Assembly (NCBI GenBank): GCA_016926755.1 | Contig: JAFGNZ010000063.1 | Coordinates: forward strand, 1 to 37,865 | DNA: 37,865 nt | Direction of reading: 5' to 3' | Source: Myxococcaceae bacterium | GTDB lineage: Bacteria; Myxococcota; Myxococcia; Myxococcales; Myxococcaceae | Shown here: positions 26,487-34,359 of the stretch, one piece after another | Numbering within the stretch: position 1 is the first letter of the stretch | Layout: the number at the start of each line of letters is the position of its first letter | The notes under the pieces: generated by a model | What the model was told of the DNA's origin: nothing | Database searches by the model: none | Seen by the model: only the letters and a program-made list of their open reading frames with translations | Made by a program: the position numbers and the translations under genes

Positions 26487-29400
26487 CGGGACACCTCCGG
26501 CAGCCGGATCTCGACGGAGAGTGGCAGGACCTGCACTCCGCCTCCTGTCAGAGAGAAGCGTTGGGGGATCAGATGTTCGACGACGCGCTTGCGCTCCCGC
26601 TCGAGCAGCGTCAGCAGCTCGCGGGCGTGGCTCTCGCGCCGCTCGAGCTCCTCTTCCACCGAGGCGAGGCGTTGCTCCAGCTCACGCACGTCCTGGGAGA
26701 ACAGCTTGCCTTGCGCGCGGTCCCTCAAAATCTGATCGCGTTCCTTCTTCACCTTGTCGATCTCCTTCTTATGGAGCGACTTGCGGACCTCTTCGATGCG
26801 GAGGTCCATGTTGGTCATCGCGAGCTGGAGCGCGCTGGCACGCGAGGCATCGAGGCCCTCCGCGATGCGGTGGTGCAGCAGCTCCTGCCGCTCGCTGACG
26901 AAGTCCTTCACGTCCACCTCGACCTCGCCCCATACCTCCCGGGCCTTCTTCGGGTCGTCCTTCTCCAGGCCGGTGCTTGGAGTGGGCGTGTCAGCGGGGG
27001 CTTGGTAGGGCAGCGGGGGACCCAGGCTGCCGTTCTTCACGGGCAGTAGCACGGTGCGCACCCAGTGGTGGAAGGGCTCGCGGAGCGAGTTGACGGCCAG
27101 CTCCTCGAGGGTGAGGGCGACGATGGCATCGTGACCGGCGGGGACGCCTCCACGGCGGACGGTCCAGCGGCTCGCCGTCTCCCGGGTGGTCGAGTCATTG
27201 GGGAAGCGGAGGCGCGCGAAGTTGCTCAGCGCGTAGCGGAGGACCGGGTGGCCCAGGTGGAGCAGCACGGTATCTCGGCGGGGCCGGAAGACGGGGCGGC
27301 CCTGGACGTCGTCGATGAACCACTCCGGATCGAAGACCACCTGGGGGATTGCCCCCGCGAGCCCATGGCCCATGTCGTCGGGAAGCCGCAACGAGTCGTC
27401 GATGAGGGCCTGCCACCGCGAAGGGGGCTTCAGCCTGAAGCGGCCCTGCTTGTCTGGACCCTCGAGGTGCGGCCCCTGCGTATTAGCGTCATAGCCGAGC
27501 GCTACCTCGAGCGTTGCGCGGAGTGTTTCAGCACTCAGGTCGAGGTCCTTGCGCAGGCGGGAGATGCGCGAGGTATCCGCCTTGAGGCGGCCAGGATCAC
27601 GCGACGCGGGAATCTCGACCTTTCCTTTGAGGCGGTCGACCTCCTTGTCGAGCTCGTCGGCGGTCCAGTCCGAGTCGCCCAGGTCGATGAAGCGCCGCTG
27701 GAAGGCAGCGTCGAAGATCTCACCGAGCGAGCCGAGGTCCTCCCGGATCTGATGCACCTTCTGCACGACGCGCCCGAGGAACTTCAGGTCCGCGTCGACG
27801 TCACTGGTGAAGTGGAAGACGGTGACGTCGCGGGGCTGTCCGTGGCGGTCCAGGCGGCCATTGCGCTGCTCGAGGCGTGAGGGGTTCCACGGAATCTCGT
27901 AGTGGAGCAGGTAGCGGGCGGTCTCCTGGAGGTTGAGCCCCTCGGAGGCCGCGTCGGTGGCAATGAGGATGCGCACAGGGTCGAGCGGATCGTTGAAGGC
28001 CGTGCGGATGGCCTTGCGCTTCGCCGAGTCCATGCCGCCGTAGAGGACACGCACGGCCTTGCCGGCATCAAGCCCGGCCTCCGGCTCGTCGCCATAGTGC
28101 TCGCGGAGACGGCGCTCGAGATCATCGAGTGTCGTCTTGTACTCGGTGAAGAGGATGAGGCGCTCGTCGTTTCGCCAGTGCTTGCCAGCACGCAGCTTGC
28201 CGTCGATGAGCTTCAGCAGGCGCTCGAAGCGGGCATCTTCGCGGGGGACGGACAGGTGGTCCCCGTCGCGGCGGATGCCGAGCGAGTCCAACGCGGATGA
28301 GACCTTCTGGAGGTGTGGCTCCAGCTTGTCAGCGAGCGGCTTGAGCCAGGCTCCGGCGGTGCGCGAGGCGTGGCGGCCGCGGCCTTCCTTCTCCAGGTCA
28401 TCGTCGATGTCTTCCTCGCTGGAGCTGCGCGCCGCCTCCAGCTCCGAGGTCTCGGCTTGCTCGTCGGCGTTCAAGCCGTCGAGGAAACGGAGCCACGAGT
28501 CAGCGAAGGTGACGGGAGAGGAGAGCAGGCGCTTGTTGAGCACCTCGACCGCGAACGCGCCGGCCACTTGCTCGGAGCGGCTCCGGCGAGCCGCGATGAG
28601 GGAGTGCACCTCGGAGCGAAACTCGGAGAACGCCTCGGACAGGGCGCGCTCGCGCGGGGCGGGGTAGAGCGGAACCGGCTCGAGGAGGCGCTCGCAGAAC
28701 CTGGGCCTGCGCTTCGTGTCGTTGCTCTTCTCGATCTCCTCGCGGTCACTCTCGTTGATCTCGCGCTTGAGGCGACGGACGACGACGTGGCCGATGCGCT
28801 CCTTCTCGGCCTCGGTGAACTCGCTCGTCCGGTTGAAGCGGACCGGGTCGAGCAGCTCGAGGAGGCCTGAGAAGCTGCGGGTGTGGCCGTTGTGCGGCGT
28901 GGCGGTGAGGAAGAGCTTGTGCTCGAAGAGTGGGCTCAGCCACCGCAGCATCTTCGTCAGGTCGCTGTCGTCGCCGAACGAGGCGGGCATCAGGTTGTGC
29001 GCCTCGTCGACGATGAGCAGATCCCATGGGAGCTGCGCCGTGCCCTCCGGCTGTTTGCAGGCTGCGTCGAACTCGCGCAGCACGTCTTCCTGCCGGAGGT
29101 AGTGGTACGAGGTGATGATGCGCGGGAAGGTCCGCCACGGGTTGGCGTCGAGGCCCAGCCGCTTGCGGAGCTTGTAGGTCTCCTGGCGGTCGACGACGTC
29201 AAAGCCCAGAGAGAACTTCTCGAGCATCTCCTGATGCCATTGATCGCGCAGCGCCGCTGGCGTCAAGACGAGCACGCGGCGGATCCGGCGGCGCAGCAGG
29301 AGCTCACTCAGGATGAGTCCGGCCTCGACCGTCTTGCCCAGACCGACATCATCGGCCAGCAGGAGCGAGATGCGGGGCATCTGGAGCGCCTTGAGCAGCG

Positions 29401-29791
29401 GCACCAACTGGAAGTCTTCGACCTGGACGGCCCCGTGGAAGGGTGAAGCGACGGGCAGCTCAGCGACTCCTTCGGAGCCGTCCGCTGGCAGGAAGGGGGT
29501 GAGCGCTGACCACCGTGAGGCCCGGACGAGGGCATCAAAGGTCCGGGAGGGCGTCATCGGGAGTGAGGCGTGGACGTCCGGGAGGGCGCCCGGCTCGTGG
29601 GCCTTCGCCCCTATCTCGCGCTCCCAGATCACCGAGTCGGTGGGAGGGCCCTCGGTGTCGGTGTACTCAAGATCGACGAGGTGCAGTCGGCGTTCACGGG
29701 TATCGAAGGGCTTGACCCTCGCGATCACCGCCCTCCGGTTGCGGACGGTGGCCATCATGCCTTCACGGGGCTGGTTCACGGTCGTGTTCAC
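26483..29791 (-). CDS. SNF2-family helicase (DISARM DrmD-like)
   Basis: 1102 aa from GTG 29791; ATG codons 12 and 13 (29758, 29755) are alternatives, and no start has a strong ribosome site. SNF2 core: Walker A DDVGLGKT (147-154), TPAALRDQWHQEM, DEAH at 262-265, TATPHNGH, then the second RecA lobe with FTEYKTTLDDLE, ATDAASEGLNLQ and motif VI RLEQRNGRLDRHGQ. A long charged coil near residues 1000-1075 (EELERRESHARELL) precedes a short beta end (LPLSVEIRLPEV). The layout matches DISARM DrmD and related RM-associated SNF2 helicases, which translocate on duplex DNA. It is first in the minus-strand run, and its TGA stop overlaps the methylase ATG. Confidence 0.88.
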   Translation of the reverse strand: MNTTVNQPREGMMATVRNRRAVIARVKPFDTRERRLHLVDLEYTDTEGPPTDSVIWEREIGAKAHEPGALPDVHASLPMTPSRTFDALVRASRWSALTPFLPADGSEGVAELPVASPFHGAVQVEDFQLVPLLKALQMPRISLLLADDVGLGKTVEAGLILSELLLRRRIRRVLVLTPAALRDQWHQEMLEKFSLGFDVVDRQETYKLRKRLGLDANPWRTFPRIITSYHYLRQEDVLREFDAACKQPEGTAQLPWDLLIVDEAHNLMPASFGDDSDLTKMLRWLSPLFEHKLFLTATPHNGHTRSFSGLLELLDPVRFNRTSEFTEAEKERIGHVVVRRLKREINESDREEIEKSNDTKRRPRFCERLLEPVPLYPAPRERALSEAFSEFRSEVHSLIAARRSRSEQVAGAFAVEVLNKRLLSSPVTFADSWLRFLDGLNADEQAETSELEAARSSSEEDIDDDLEKEGRGRHASRTAGAWLKPLADKLEPHLQKVSSALDSLGIRRDGDHLSVPREDARFERLLKLIDGKLRAGKHWRNDERLILFTEYKTTLDDLERRLREHYGDEPEAGLDAGKAVRVLYGGMDSAKRKAIRTAFNDPLDPVRILIATDAASEGLNLQETARYLLHYEIPWNPSRLEQRNGRLDRHGQPRDVTVFHFTSDVDADLKFLGRVVQKVHQIREDLGSLGEIFDAAFQRRFIDLGDSDWTADELDKEVDRLKGKVEIPASRDPGRLKADTSRISRLRKDLDLSAETLRATLEVALGYDANTQGPHLEGPDKQGRFRLKPPSRWQALIDDSLRLPDDMGHGLAGAIPQVVFDPEWFIDDVQGRPVFRPRRDTVLLHLGHPVLRYALSNFARLRFPNDSTTRETASRWTVRRGGVPAGHDAIVALTLEELAVNSLREPFHHWVRTVLLPVKNGSLGPPLPYQAPADTPTPSTGLEKDDPKKAREVWGEVEVDVKDFVSERQELLHHRIAEGLDASRASALQLAMTNMDLRIEEVRKSLHKKEIDKVKKERDQILRDRAQGKLFSQDVRELEQRLASVEEELERRESHARELLTLLERERKRVVEHLIPQRFSLTGGGVQVLPLSVEIRLPEVSR

Positions 29792-29834
29792 TCAGCCATT
29801 CTGCCTTCGGTTTCCCCTTGGTTCACTCTTCATC

Positions 29835-29892
29835 ACCTCGCCACACCTGCCAGGTGGCCGGGCAGGGATGCGTCCCTTAGGTATGGCGAGGT
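29835..29892. promoter_or_regulatory. inverted repeat in divergent promoter region
   Basis: ACCTCGCCA (29835-29843) and its perfect complement TGGCGAGGT (29884-29892) flank 40 bp. A smaller palindrome CACCTGCCAGGTG (29844-29856) touches the left arm. They lie between the divergent SNF2 helicase and STAND genes, in the only promoter-sized gap (29792-29998) that can serve both modules. They could be an operator or a hairpin. No -35/-10 pair could be fixed. Confidence 0.3.
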
Positions 29893-29998
29893 AAGCAATG
29901 GTGTGTCCTGGTTGCAGCCACTGAGGTCGCTAGGGGCTGCATGGACCGCAACGTCTCGGGCCTTGTGCTTGGCGGCGGTGGTAGACCTGGGAGCCTCC

Positions 29999-32900
29999 AT
30001 GAATCAGCTGGCTGCCTCGTTCAGGGTCCTGCGCGACCGGGATGCATCTCCGACGATTCGTGGGTTCGTCTATCAGGTCGACATCACCCTGGAGCGCTGG
30101 CTGCGGCTCCAGCCCGGACAGACCTTGGTACTCGAGTGCGGGGAGGACATCGATGTGCTCGGGAGGGAGGAGTCGCCGCAGCGGCTGCTCGAGCAGATCA
30201 AGCACCGTGAGAGGCAGCACCTCACGCTCACCAGTGATGAGGCCCGCAGCGCACTCGCCAATGCGTACGAGCACTTCACGGCCAATTCTCACCTTGACCT
30301 GCTCGTCCGGTACACCACCAACTGCGAGGTGGGTCGCGAGCGAGCCATTCCCGCGAGTTCCCCGAGTGGCATCGTGCTGTGGAATCAGATCCGCGAGAGC
30401 AGGTTGGAAGGGAGGCCGCTTGGTCACGCGCTGAAGCGTGTCCGCGCGCTTATAAAAACGGGCGAGGCTCCCGAAGACGAGACGGAGAGGGTGTTCGCGC
30501 GGTTCCTCGCAAAGGCCACACTCGCGCAGCTTCTGTGCTTCATTCGGCGGGTGGAGTGGAGTACCGAGGCCCCTCCAGCCGCCGACATGCGCGGGCGCCT
30601 TGAAGGGCTCATACGGGATCGCTCGGGTCTGGGCGTACGAGAGGCCTCTCAGCGCTACGAGCGGCTCTTTGCGCACGTCTTCTCGGTGCTCTGCAAGAGG
30701 GGTGAGAAGCGGCTTGATCCCGTGGAGCGGGAGACGCTGCTGGCGGCGCCGGCTCTTCCAGAGGAGCTTCTCCAGACAGTCCAGGCGCTGGCGAAGCGTT
30801 TCGAAGCGCTGGAGTTGTCGCTGAAGCGAAAGGAGCCCGACTTCTCCATCCTGGAGCCGAGCCAGTACATCCACTCCCCCCGCTTGGATGGGGCGGTGGA
30901 GGCACTCAGGGAGAAGCTGAGGAGGGAGCGCGTGGTGGGGCTGCGTGGCAGACCGGGGGATGGCAAGAGCGAGGTGGCCCGCCAGCTTGCAGCCAGGGAC
31001 GAGGGCGCCTATCTCCTGTTGCCAGCCCGTGAGGGAGTGGTGTCGGCGGACCTGTGGAACCAGCACTTCCACGATATCGCTTCGGCGGTCCTCGGAGGCG
31101 AGGCATCCCACGAGTTCAGCTTGGCGCTGCGGCAACTCCTTGGCGCTCTCGAGGGAAGGAAGCGCCTGCTGGTCATCGACAACGCAGATGTGGAACCGCC
31201 CGTTTCCATTTCAGCGCTCGTTCCTCACCAGGGCACGGTGCGCGTCGTGGTTGTGGGACCGGCAGAAGGGCAGGCCCCCTCGGTCCAACTCCTTCCTCCC
31301 GTCGAGGCGGACTTCCTGGAGATAGCTGGCCCCAGGCGCTTCGACGATGAGGCCCTCCGGCTGGTCCGTAGGATTGGTCAGGCCACCAGCTACTGTCCCC
31401 TGGTGGCCAGGGTGATCGGCTCGTTGGCCGACTCGTCGGCGCCTCATGAGGATCTGGCTGCGCTGCTGGATGAACTGGGTCGTGGAGATGCTGCGGAACA
31501 AATCCGGGTGACCCTGGAGAAGTGCTGGAGTTCAGCGGCGATGGGGGAGCAGGAGCGGCAGCGCGTGGTGTTTGTCGCGGCCATGGGAGAGCCCGAGATT
31601 CCGCTCTCCTGGCTGCCGCCGGCCTTGCGGCACTCATCGCGCTCCTGGGGGCTGTTGGAGCGTGGTGGTGTGGCCCACCGGGAGCGTGAGGGGGGAGGCG
31701 AGGAACTGGTGGTTCGCGTGCACCGGCTGGTGGCCGCTCATGCCAGGCGGAGCCTGGTGGATGTTTCGCCTCACGTGCTGGAGGTGCTATCCGCATGGGA
31801 GGTGGAGTCCGAGCTCCTGGACGACCTCAAGGCCAACGGCGCTCGCAGCCGGGCCTTTGTCGCCGGCTTCCAGTACTTGCTGGCCAGGGGAGGACTGGCC
31901 GCGGCAGGACGTGAGAGCCAAGCACGGCTGTCCCTATTTTATGTGGACCTGACGCCTTCGCGCATCTTGCGTACCCAGGCCATCGAGCAGCACCTCGCTC
32001 CCCTCGTGCACGGCGATGAGGCGATGGCTTCCCTGCATCCCGCCGTCTGGGGCGGGTTGGTGGATGTGCTCACAACGTACAGGCTGCGTCGCTCGCCCAC
32101 GCTCGAAGCATGGCTGCGGCGTGCCTCCTCGCTGTTGGAGTCCTGGGCTCAGGAGCATCCGCTGCCCGCGGGGTTCGACCCGTCCTGGACCTGGATGGAC
32201 GTGACCGCGACCTATCATCAAGCGAAGGCACTCGGGCAATCGCGGCAGGAGGATGCACGCAAGCGGGGAGCCGCCCTGCTGGAGCGGATTGACGCATTCT
32301 GCGAGGGAGCGCCAGCGGATGCCCAGGCGCCCTGGTTTCTGCGGCAGGTGCGAGCTCGCTTCCAACTTGCGGCTTGGAGCTGGTACGCGGAGCCGGGGAG
32401 CCGGGCGGCCTTGCTGGAGTCCGTTCTGGACCGGCCGCAGATGCCACTTCCCCGCTATTTGCGGCTCGCCATACTGGCCCGGTTGCTGAAGCTGGCGGAG
32501 GGGGCCCACGGGAGCCTCGGGCGAGACCGCAGGGCGAGCATCCTGGCTGAGGGGTTGGATCTCTGTAAGGAACTGGGGAGCCGTTACCCAGAGGGGCAGG
32601 CCAACTTCCTCGATGCCGCCGTAGGGGAACTTGAGTCGAGCGGTGGGTGGGAGCGATATGATGAGGTTCTCGCGGTAGCCACGGCGGTGCTGATGCAGCT
32701 CCTTCCTCGTGAAGGGCCCGAGGCGCTCGATGCGGGCTTGGCCGGCTCGAGGATCGCCTACGTATTGGGCCGGGCTGGCGCTGTTCGCGACGATGCCCGT
32801 GGAGCCACAGCCGTCGACTCCGCGCTCACGCTCATGGATCGCATGCTCGTGGAGCGTGATGCCGGGAAGCTCACCCGGGTGGCGATGCTCCTGCGGGAAG

Positions 32901-33412
32901 CGGGGTACCCACAGCATGCGGTTTTGCTGCTTGAGAGGATGATCACGGAAGGGAGCTCAGGAAGGGAGGACTCGTTCTCCACACAGCTTGAGCTGGCCAG
33001 TGCCCTGCGTTGGGTTGGAGAGTACGAAGCGGCGCTTGCTCGCATCGAGGCGCTGTCGTGCAACTCGGAGGGCCGGATGGACGACAGACGGAGGCTCCGA
33101 GCGGTGTGCAACGAACGGGCGCGGGTTCTTGCCCGGCTTGGGCGTTGGAAGGAGGTACGGGCCGTGTTGCAGGCCAACGCTGGAAGCCATGAGGAAACCG
33201 GGGCAGACTTCTTCGCGCGGCAGTGCCGGGAATGGGACCAGGCAGTATCGCTGGGCCCGGATGCGGCACAGGCTTTGTGGGACGACGAGCTGCGCGCCCA
33301 CCGCCGTCACGAGGCTTCCTCTCCCGATGCTCAGGAGGCGCGGAATCGGGTCGTGGCACACCTGTACGAGCGCGCAGTGCAGTTCTCATCCAGGAACTCC
33401 ACGAGTATGTGA
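29999..33412 (+). CDS. DUF4297-like nuclease-STAND NTPase-repeat protein (Avs/NLR-like)
   Basis: 1137 aa from ATG 29999, with GGGAG 5 nt upstream. The N-terminus has the DUF4297/Cap4-type PD-(D/E)xK nuclease pattern: GFVYQVDITLERWL, then LVLECGEDIDVL with acidic residues E46/D50, then QIKHR with K68. A STAND-type NTPase follows: Walker A GRPGDGKS (317-324), Walker B LLVIDNAD (390-397), and a winged-helix-like region (VRVHRLVAAHARRSL). The last ~500 residues are helical and TPR-like (GEYEAALARIEAL, RARVLARLGRWKEVRAVL). In Avs and other bacterial NLR-like proteins the repeats sense a phage product, the NTPase oligomerises, and the N-terminal nuclease cuts DNA. Here a CD-NTase and Cap2 gene follow in the same direction, so it may instead be the effector of that system (inference). 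Confidence 0.85.
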   Translation: MNQLAASFRVLRDRDASPTIRGFVYQVDITLERWLRLQPGQTLVLECGEDIDVLGREESPQRLLEQIKHRERQHLTLTSDEARSALANAYEHFTANSHLDLLVRYTTNCEVGRERAIPASSPSGIVLWNQIRESRLEGRPLGHALKRVRALIKTGEAPEDETERVFARFLAKATLAQLLCFIRRVEWSTEAPPAADMRGRLEGLIRDRSGLGVREASQRYERLFAHVFSVLCKRGEKRLDPVERETLLAAPALPEELLQTVQALAKRFEALELSLKRKEPDFSILEPSQYIHSPRLDGAVEALREKLRRERVVGLRGRPGDGKSEVARQLAARDEGAYLLLPAREGVVSADLWNQHFHDIASAVLGGEASHEFSLALRQLLGALEGRKRLLVIDNADVEPPVSISALVPHQGTVRVVVVGPAEGQAPSVQLLPPVEADFLEIAGPRRFDDEALRLVRRIGQATSYCPLVARVIGSLADSSAPHEDLAALLDELGRGDAAEQIRVTLEKCWSSAAMGEQERQRVVFVAAMGEPEIPLSWLPPALRHSSRSWGLLERGGVAHREREGGGEELVVRVHRLVAAHARRSLVDVSPHVLEVLSAWEVESELLDDLKANGARSRAFVAGFQYLLARGGLAAAGRESQARLSLFYVDLTPSRILRTQAIEQHLAPLVHGDEAMASLHPAVWGGLVDVLTTYRLRRSPTLEAWLRRASSLLESWAQEHPLPAGFDPSWTWMDVTATYHQAKALGQSRQEDARKRGAALLERIDAFCEGAPADAQAPWFLRQVRARFQLAAWSWYAEPGSRAALLESVLDRPQMPLPRYLRLAILARLLKLAEGAHGSLGRDRRASILAEGLDLCKELGSRYPEGQANFLDAAVGELESSGGWERYDEVLAVATAVLMQLLPREGPEALDAGLAGSRIAYVLGRAGAVRDDARGATAVDSALTLMDRMLVERDAGKLTRVAMLLREAGYPQHAVLLLERMITEGSSGREDSFSTQLELASALRWVGEYEAALARIEALSCNSEGRMDDRRRLRAVCNERARVLARLGRWKEVRAVLQANAGSHEETGADFFARQCREWDQAVSLGPDAAQALWDDELRAHRRHEASSPDAQEARNRVVAHLYERAVQFSSRNSTSM

Positions 33413-33486
33413 GCACTGCCCCGGAGTGAATAGGCTCAGGGCTTGCCCGTCCGAGGCGCAGTTGATCTTGTTTCAAGGGGGAATCG

Positions 33487-34359
33487 ATGAATTCGGGGGA
33501 GTGGCTGGATCTGAAGTGCCGGAAGCTTGTCGTGCCCGACACGAGCTCGGAGTGGGAGTCCGTGAGAGGGGCGCTTAATGCCGTAGAGGGGTGCATCGAG
33601 AAATCACGGGTCCTACGGATCGCCGAGCGGTACCCCTGCGGCTCCTTCGAGAAGAACACGATGCTGCCGAACCGGAAGGAGGCAGATCTGGTGGTGGTGC
33701 TCGCTGCCCCGCCCACGAGCGAGACACTCGACGCCCTACGCCAGGTGCTGGCAGAGGGGATTTCCCACATGCCCTACGGTATTCCCCTGGCGCATCCTCC
33801 CCAGGAGAGCTTCAAGGCCATCCAGTTGGAGTTCGCCAATGGAGTGAAGGTGGACGTGCTGCCGGTGGCGAAGCAGGGGGTGACCCCTCCAGGGCCCTCC
33901 GTCCCCCGGAAGCTGAGAGTTGCATTGAGCGGGCCGGAGCACGTGCGGTGGTTCGAGCGCAACGCCCATGGGTCGGTCATCCATAACGTCGTCCGTGCGC
34001 TCAAGCATTTCAGGGAACTGCACCTGGCGGAGTGGGGCCCTCTGTTCTCCTTTGCCATCGAGGTGTTCGCGGTAACTCTCCTGGAACCTCATAAGGACAA
34101 AGGACTGGCTTGGTGCTTCCGGAAGGTGCTCGATGAGGTGGGCCAGGGGTGGTTGTTGAACGGTAGGATGCTTCCCGATCCGGCTCGGCCGGGAAATGAC
34201 CTGCTCATGGACTTGGATGAGCCCACCCGGCAGCGGATGACCGATGCGGCCCGGCGCGCGGTGAAGTGGGTGGACGAGGAGCAGTGGTCGGAGGTCTTTC
34301 CGCCGGAGCGACAGCCTCCGCGGGTCGATGCCAACCTGGGAGGGAAGACGCTTGCCTGA
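33487..34359 (+). CDS. CD-NTase (cGAS/OAS-like nucleotidyltransferase), CBASS
   Basis: 290 aa; ATG 33487 follows AAGGGGG at 5 nt. A cGAS/OAS-type polymerase-beta fold is seen: CGSFEKNT (G52-S53), ExD acidic pair E65/D67 in KEADLVVVL, and the third acid D123 in VKVDVLPV. The helical domain (VIHNVVRALKHF, SFAIEVFAVTLL) and the OAS-like end (DPARPGNDL, then a helix) follow. Such enzymes make cyclic oligonucleotide signals on phage infection. The C-terminus is a flexible tail ending GGKTLA; Cap2 joins the CD-NTase C-terminus to targets, and a small last residue is consistent with that. The stop overlaps the Cap2-like start by 8 nt, so the pair is coupled. The nucleotide product cannot be predicted. 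The first acid is Glu, as in cGAS. Confidence 0.88.
   Translation: MNSGEWLDLKCRKLVVPDTSSEWESVRGALNAVEGCIEKSRVLRIAERYPCGSFEKNTMLPNRKEADLVVVLAAPPTSETLDALRQVLAEGISHMPYGIPLAHPPQESFKAIQLEFANGVKVDVLPVAKQGVTPPGPSVPRKLRVALSGPEHVRWFERNAHGSVIHNVVRALKHFRELHLAEWGPLFSFAIEVFAVTLLEPHKDKGLAWCFRKVLDEVGQGWLLNGRMLPDPARPGNDLLMDLDEPTRQRMTDAARRAVKWVDEEQWSEVFPPERQPPRVDANLGGKTLA

Noticed and set aside
12777-29791. Complete canonical DISARM or Druantia system
   Set aside because: I found no phospholipase D-type DrmC, no separate DrmA and DrmB, and no DruA-D, F, G or H proteins, so I describe the locus by its parts and do not give it a system name.
29999-33412. Cap4 effector with SAVED domain
   Set aside because: The N-terminus looks like the DUF4297 nuclease of Cap4, but the rest has a P-loop STAND NTPase and helical repeats rather than SAVED.
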